This document shows, one piece after another, positions 62,272 to 64,000 of a DNA stretch of 64,000 bases. A program made the translations under genes and the position numbers. Position 1 is the first letter of the stretch, and each line of letters starts with the position of its first letter. This DNA is from an uncultured Alphaproteobacteria bacterium. GTDB lineage: Bacteria > Pseudomonadota > Alphaproteobacteria > Micropepsales > Micropepsaceae. The notes beneath the pieces are model-generated. The model worked only from the letters and a program-made list of their open reading frames with translations. It was not told where the DNA came from and did no database searches. The stretch covers positions 1 to 64,000 of the forward strand of contig CAIOFO010000105.1 of assembly GCA_903857685.1 (NCBI GenBank), written 5' to 3'.

Positions 62272-62360
62272 GGGTGTGTATATCTTGAAGGAGAGGAACG
62301 GGGCGGTTACCTAGCTTCTTTGCCCCGGCCCGTCCATGCACGGACCACCATCATTAAATA

Positions 62361-63473
62361 TTGTTGAATATCAAAGGCTTAAGTTTGGACTCGCGCAATT
62401 CCCCTCCTCACGGCACCCCCTTGGGCGAACGCTCGCGCGAGGTTTTTCGCCACCTGGTGGAAGCCTTTCTCGCTTCCGGCGAACCGGTCGGCTCCCGCAC
62501 CCTGTCCCAGCGCCTGCCGGGGGCCCTGTCGCCGGCCTCGATCCGCAATGTGATGGCCGATCTGGAAGTGATGGGCCTGCTCTATGCCCCGCACACCAGC
62601 GCGGGCCGGGTGCCGACTGAGCGCGGCCTTCGCCTGTTCGTGGATGGCTTGCTGGAGATCGGCGAACTGGCGCCCGATGAACGCGTCGCCATCGAAGCGC
62701 GCATGTCCGGCAGCGGGCGGCGGATCGAGGATGTGCTGATCCAGGCCACCCAGTCGCTGGCGGGCCTGTCGCGCTGCGCCGGCCTGATGCTCACCGCCAA
62801 GCAGGATTCCGCTCTCAAGCATGTGGAATTCGTCGCGGTGCGTCCCGGCAAGGCGCTGGTCATCATGGTCAGCGAGGACGGCCAGGTGGAAAACCGCGTC
62901 ATTGACACCCCCGCCGGCTTGCCGGTTTCCGCCCTGATCGAGGCGTCGAACTATCTCAATGCCCGGCTGGCGGGGCGCACCATCGATGCGGCGCGGGCGG
63001 AAATCCTGGCCGAGCTGGAAGGCGAGCGGGCGATGCTGGACTCCCTCACAGCCAAGGTGGTGGCCGAGGGCCTGGCCACGCTGACTCAAATGGCCGGGGC
63101 CCAGATGAGCGGACAATTCGGCGGCGACGACAAGATGCTGATCGTAAGGGGCCAGTCCCACCTGCTGGATTCGGTGGAAGCCCAGGCCGATATCGAGCGG
63201 GTCCGCACCCTGTTCGAGGATATCGAACGCAAGAATGACCTGATCCGGCTTTTGGAACTGGCCAAGGAAGGCGACGGGGTCCGCATATTCATCGGTTCCG
63301 AGAACCGGTTGTTCAGCCTGTCGGGATCTTCCATCGTGGCCGCGCCTTATGCCAATGCGGCAGGCAAGATCGTGGGCGTGATCGGCGTCCTGGGGCCCAC
63401 CCGCCTGAATTACGGCCGCATCATTCCCATGGTGGATCACACCGCGAAAGTTATTGGACGCCTGCTTGCCTAA
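62361..63473 (+). CDS. hrcA: heat-inducible transcriptional repressor HrcA
   Basis: SIRNVMADLEVMGLLYAPHTSAGRVPTERGLRLFVD; GVIGVLGPTRLNYGRIIPMVD. Confidence 0.96.
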   Translation: MLNIKGLSLDSRNSPPHGTPLGERSREVFRHLVEAFLASGEPVGSRTLSQRLPGALSPASIRNVMADLEVMGLLYAPHTSAGRVPTERGLRLFVDGLLEIGELAPDERVAIEARMSGSGRRIEDVLIQATQSLAGLSRCAGLMLTAKQDSALKHVEFVAVRPGKALVIMVSEDGQVENRVIDTPAGLPVSALIEASNYLNARLAGRTIDAARAEILAELEGERAMLDSLTAKVVAEGLATLTQMAGAQMSGQFGGDDKMLIVRGQSHLLDSVEAQADIERVRTLFEDIERKNDLIRLLELAKEGDGVRIFIGSENRLFSLSGSSIVAAPYANAAGKIVGVIGVLGPTRLNYGRIIPMVDHTAKVIGRLLA

Positions 63474-63491
63474 AGTTTAAGGAACACGCCC

Positions 63492-64000
63492 ATGAGCGAT
63501 GAACAAGATACCCAGATGCCGGATTCCGCGCCCGCCGACGACAATCCCCATGCGGCGGAATTTGCCGTGCTGGAGGCCCTCAAGGCCGAAGTGGAAAGCC
63601 TCAAGGACCAGCGCCTGCGCGCCCTGGCGGAAGTGGAAAATATCCGCCGCCGCGCCGAAAAGGAGCGCGTCGAGGCGTCGCAATATGCGGTCACCAAATT
63701 TGCCCGCGACATGCTGGGCATCGCCGACAATTTTGCCCGCGCCTTGGCGGCCTGCCCGCCCGCCTTGCGCGCAGCCGCCGACCCGCAAATTGCGGCGGTG
63801 CTGGATGGCGTGGAAGCCACCGACCGGCAATTGCTGGCGACCATGGAGCGCTATGGCGTCAAGCAGATCGAGACCGACGGCAAGTTCGATCCCAATCTTC
63901 ACCAGGCTATCGCCGAGGTGCCCGGAGGCGGCAAGCCGCCCGGCACCATCGTGGATGTGATGCAGACCGGTTTCATGATCGGTGACCGGCTGCTGCGCCC
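63492..64000 (+). CDS. grpE: nucleotide exchange factor GrpE (3' end outside the window)
   Basis: RALAEVENIRRRAEKERVEASQYAVTKFARDMLGIADNFARAL; YGVKQIETDGKFDPNLHQAI. Confidence 0.95.
   Translation, partial: MSDEQDTQMPDSAPADDNPHAAEFAVLEALKAEVESLKDQRLRALAEVENIRRRAEKERVEASQYAVTKFARDMLGIADNFARALAACPPALRAAADPQIAAVLDGVEATDRQLLATMERYGVKQIETDGKFDPNLHQAIAEVPGGGKPPGTIVDVMQTGFMIGDRLLR

Noticed and set aside
62320-62360. CIRCE element upstream of hrcA
   Set aside because: No TTAGCACTC-N9-GAGTGCTAA found in the rph-hrcA gap.

Overview
This 64 kb GC-rich window looks like an alphaproteobacterial chromosome. Supporting markers are FlaF/FlbT, DUF3576, DUF1674, COQ7, NifU-like and DUF2239 families, plus a CtrA-like box. 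Most of it is ordinary, densely packed housekeeping sequence: leuS-lptE-holA, hisF/hisE, the lnt-corC-ybeY-phoH-miaB-plsC-fur-rimI-tsaB block, pstCAB, hemW-rdgB-rph, and hrcA-grpE. I saw no rRNA, tRNA, CRISPR array, prophage or transposase. The observations most worth a second look are: (1) a dispersed intergenic repeat family with at least four copies that fill gene gaps almost exactly, plus related hairpin modules; (2) a perfect 10-bp hairpin that buries the Shine-Dalgarno of a secreted cupin gene; (3) a 41-aa single-TM microprotein antisense to the tsaD 3' end; (4) a probably leaderless DUF2239 gene whose promoter is flanked by inverted TATCCGGG(C/T)AA sites; (5) a circularly permuted ATP-grasp / alpha-E / transglutaminase operon whose transglutaminase ends in poly-Gln and is GTGA-coupled to an unknown 123-aa protein; (6) a two-TM coiled-coil protein divergent from an Hpt protein across a CtrA-like box; (7) tandem flagellins, each with its own sigma-54 promoter. 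All family calls come from reading the translated sequence; no database search was run.
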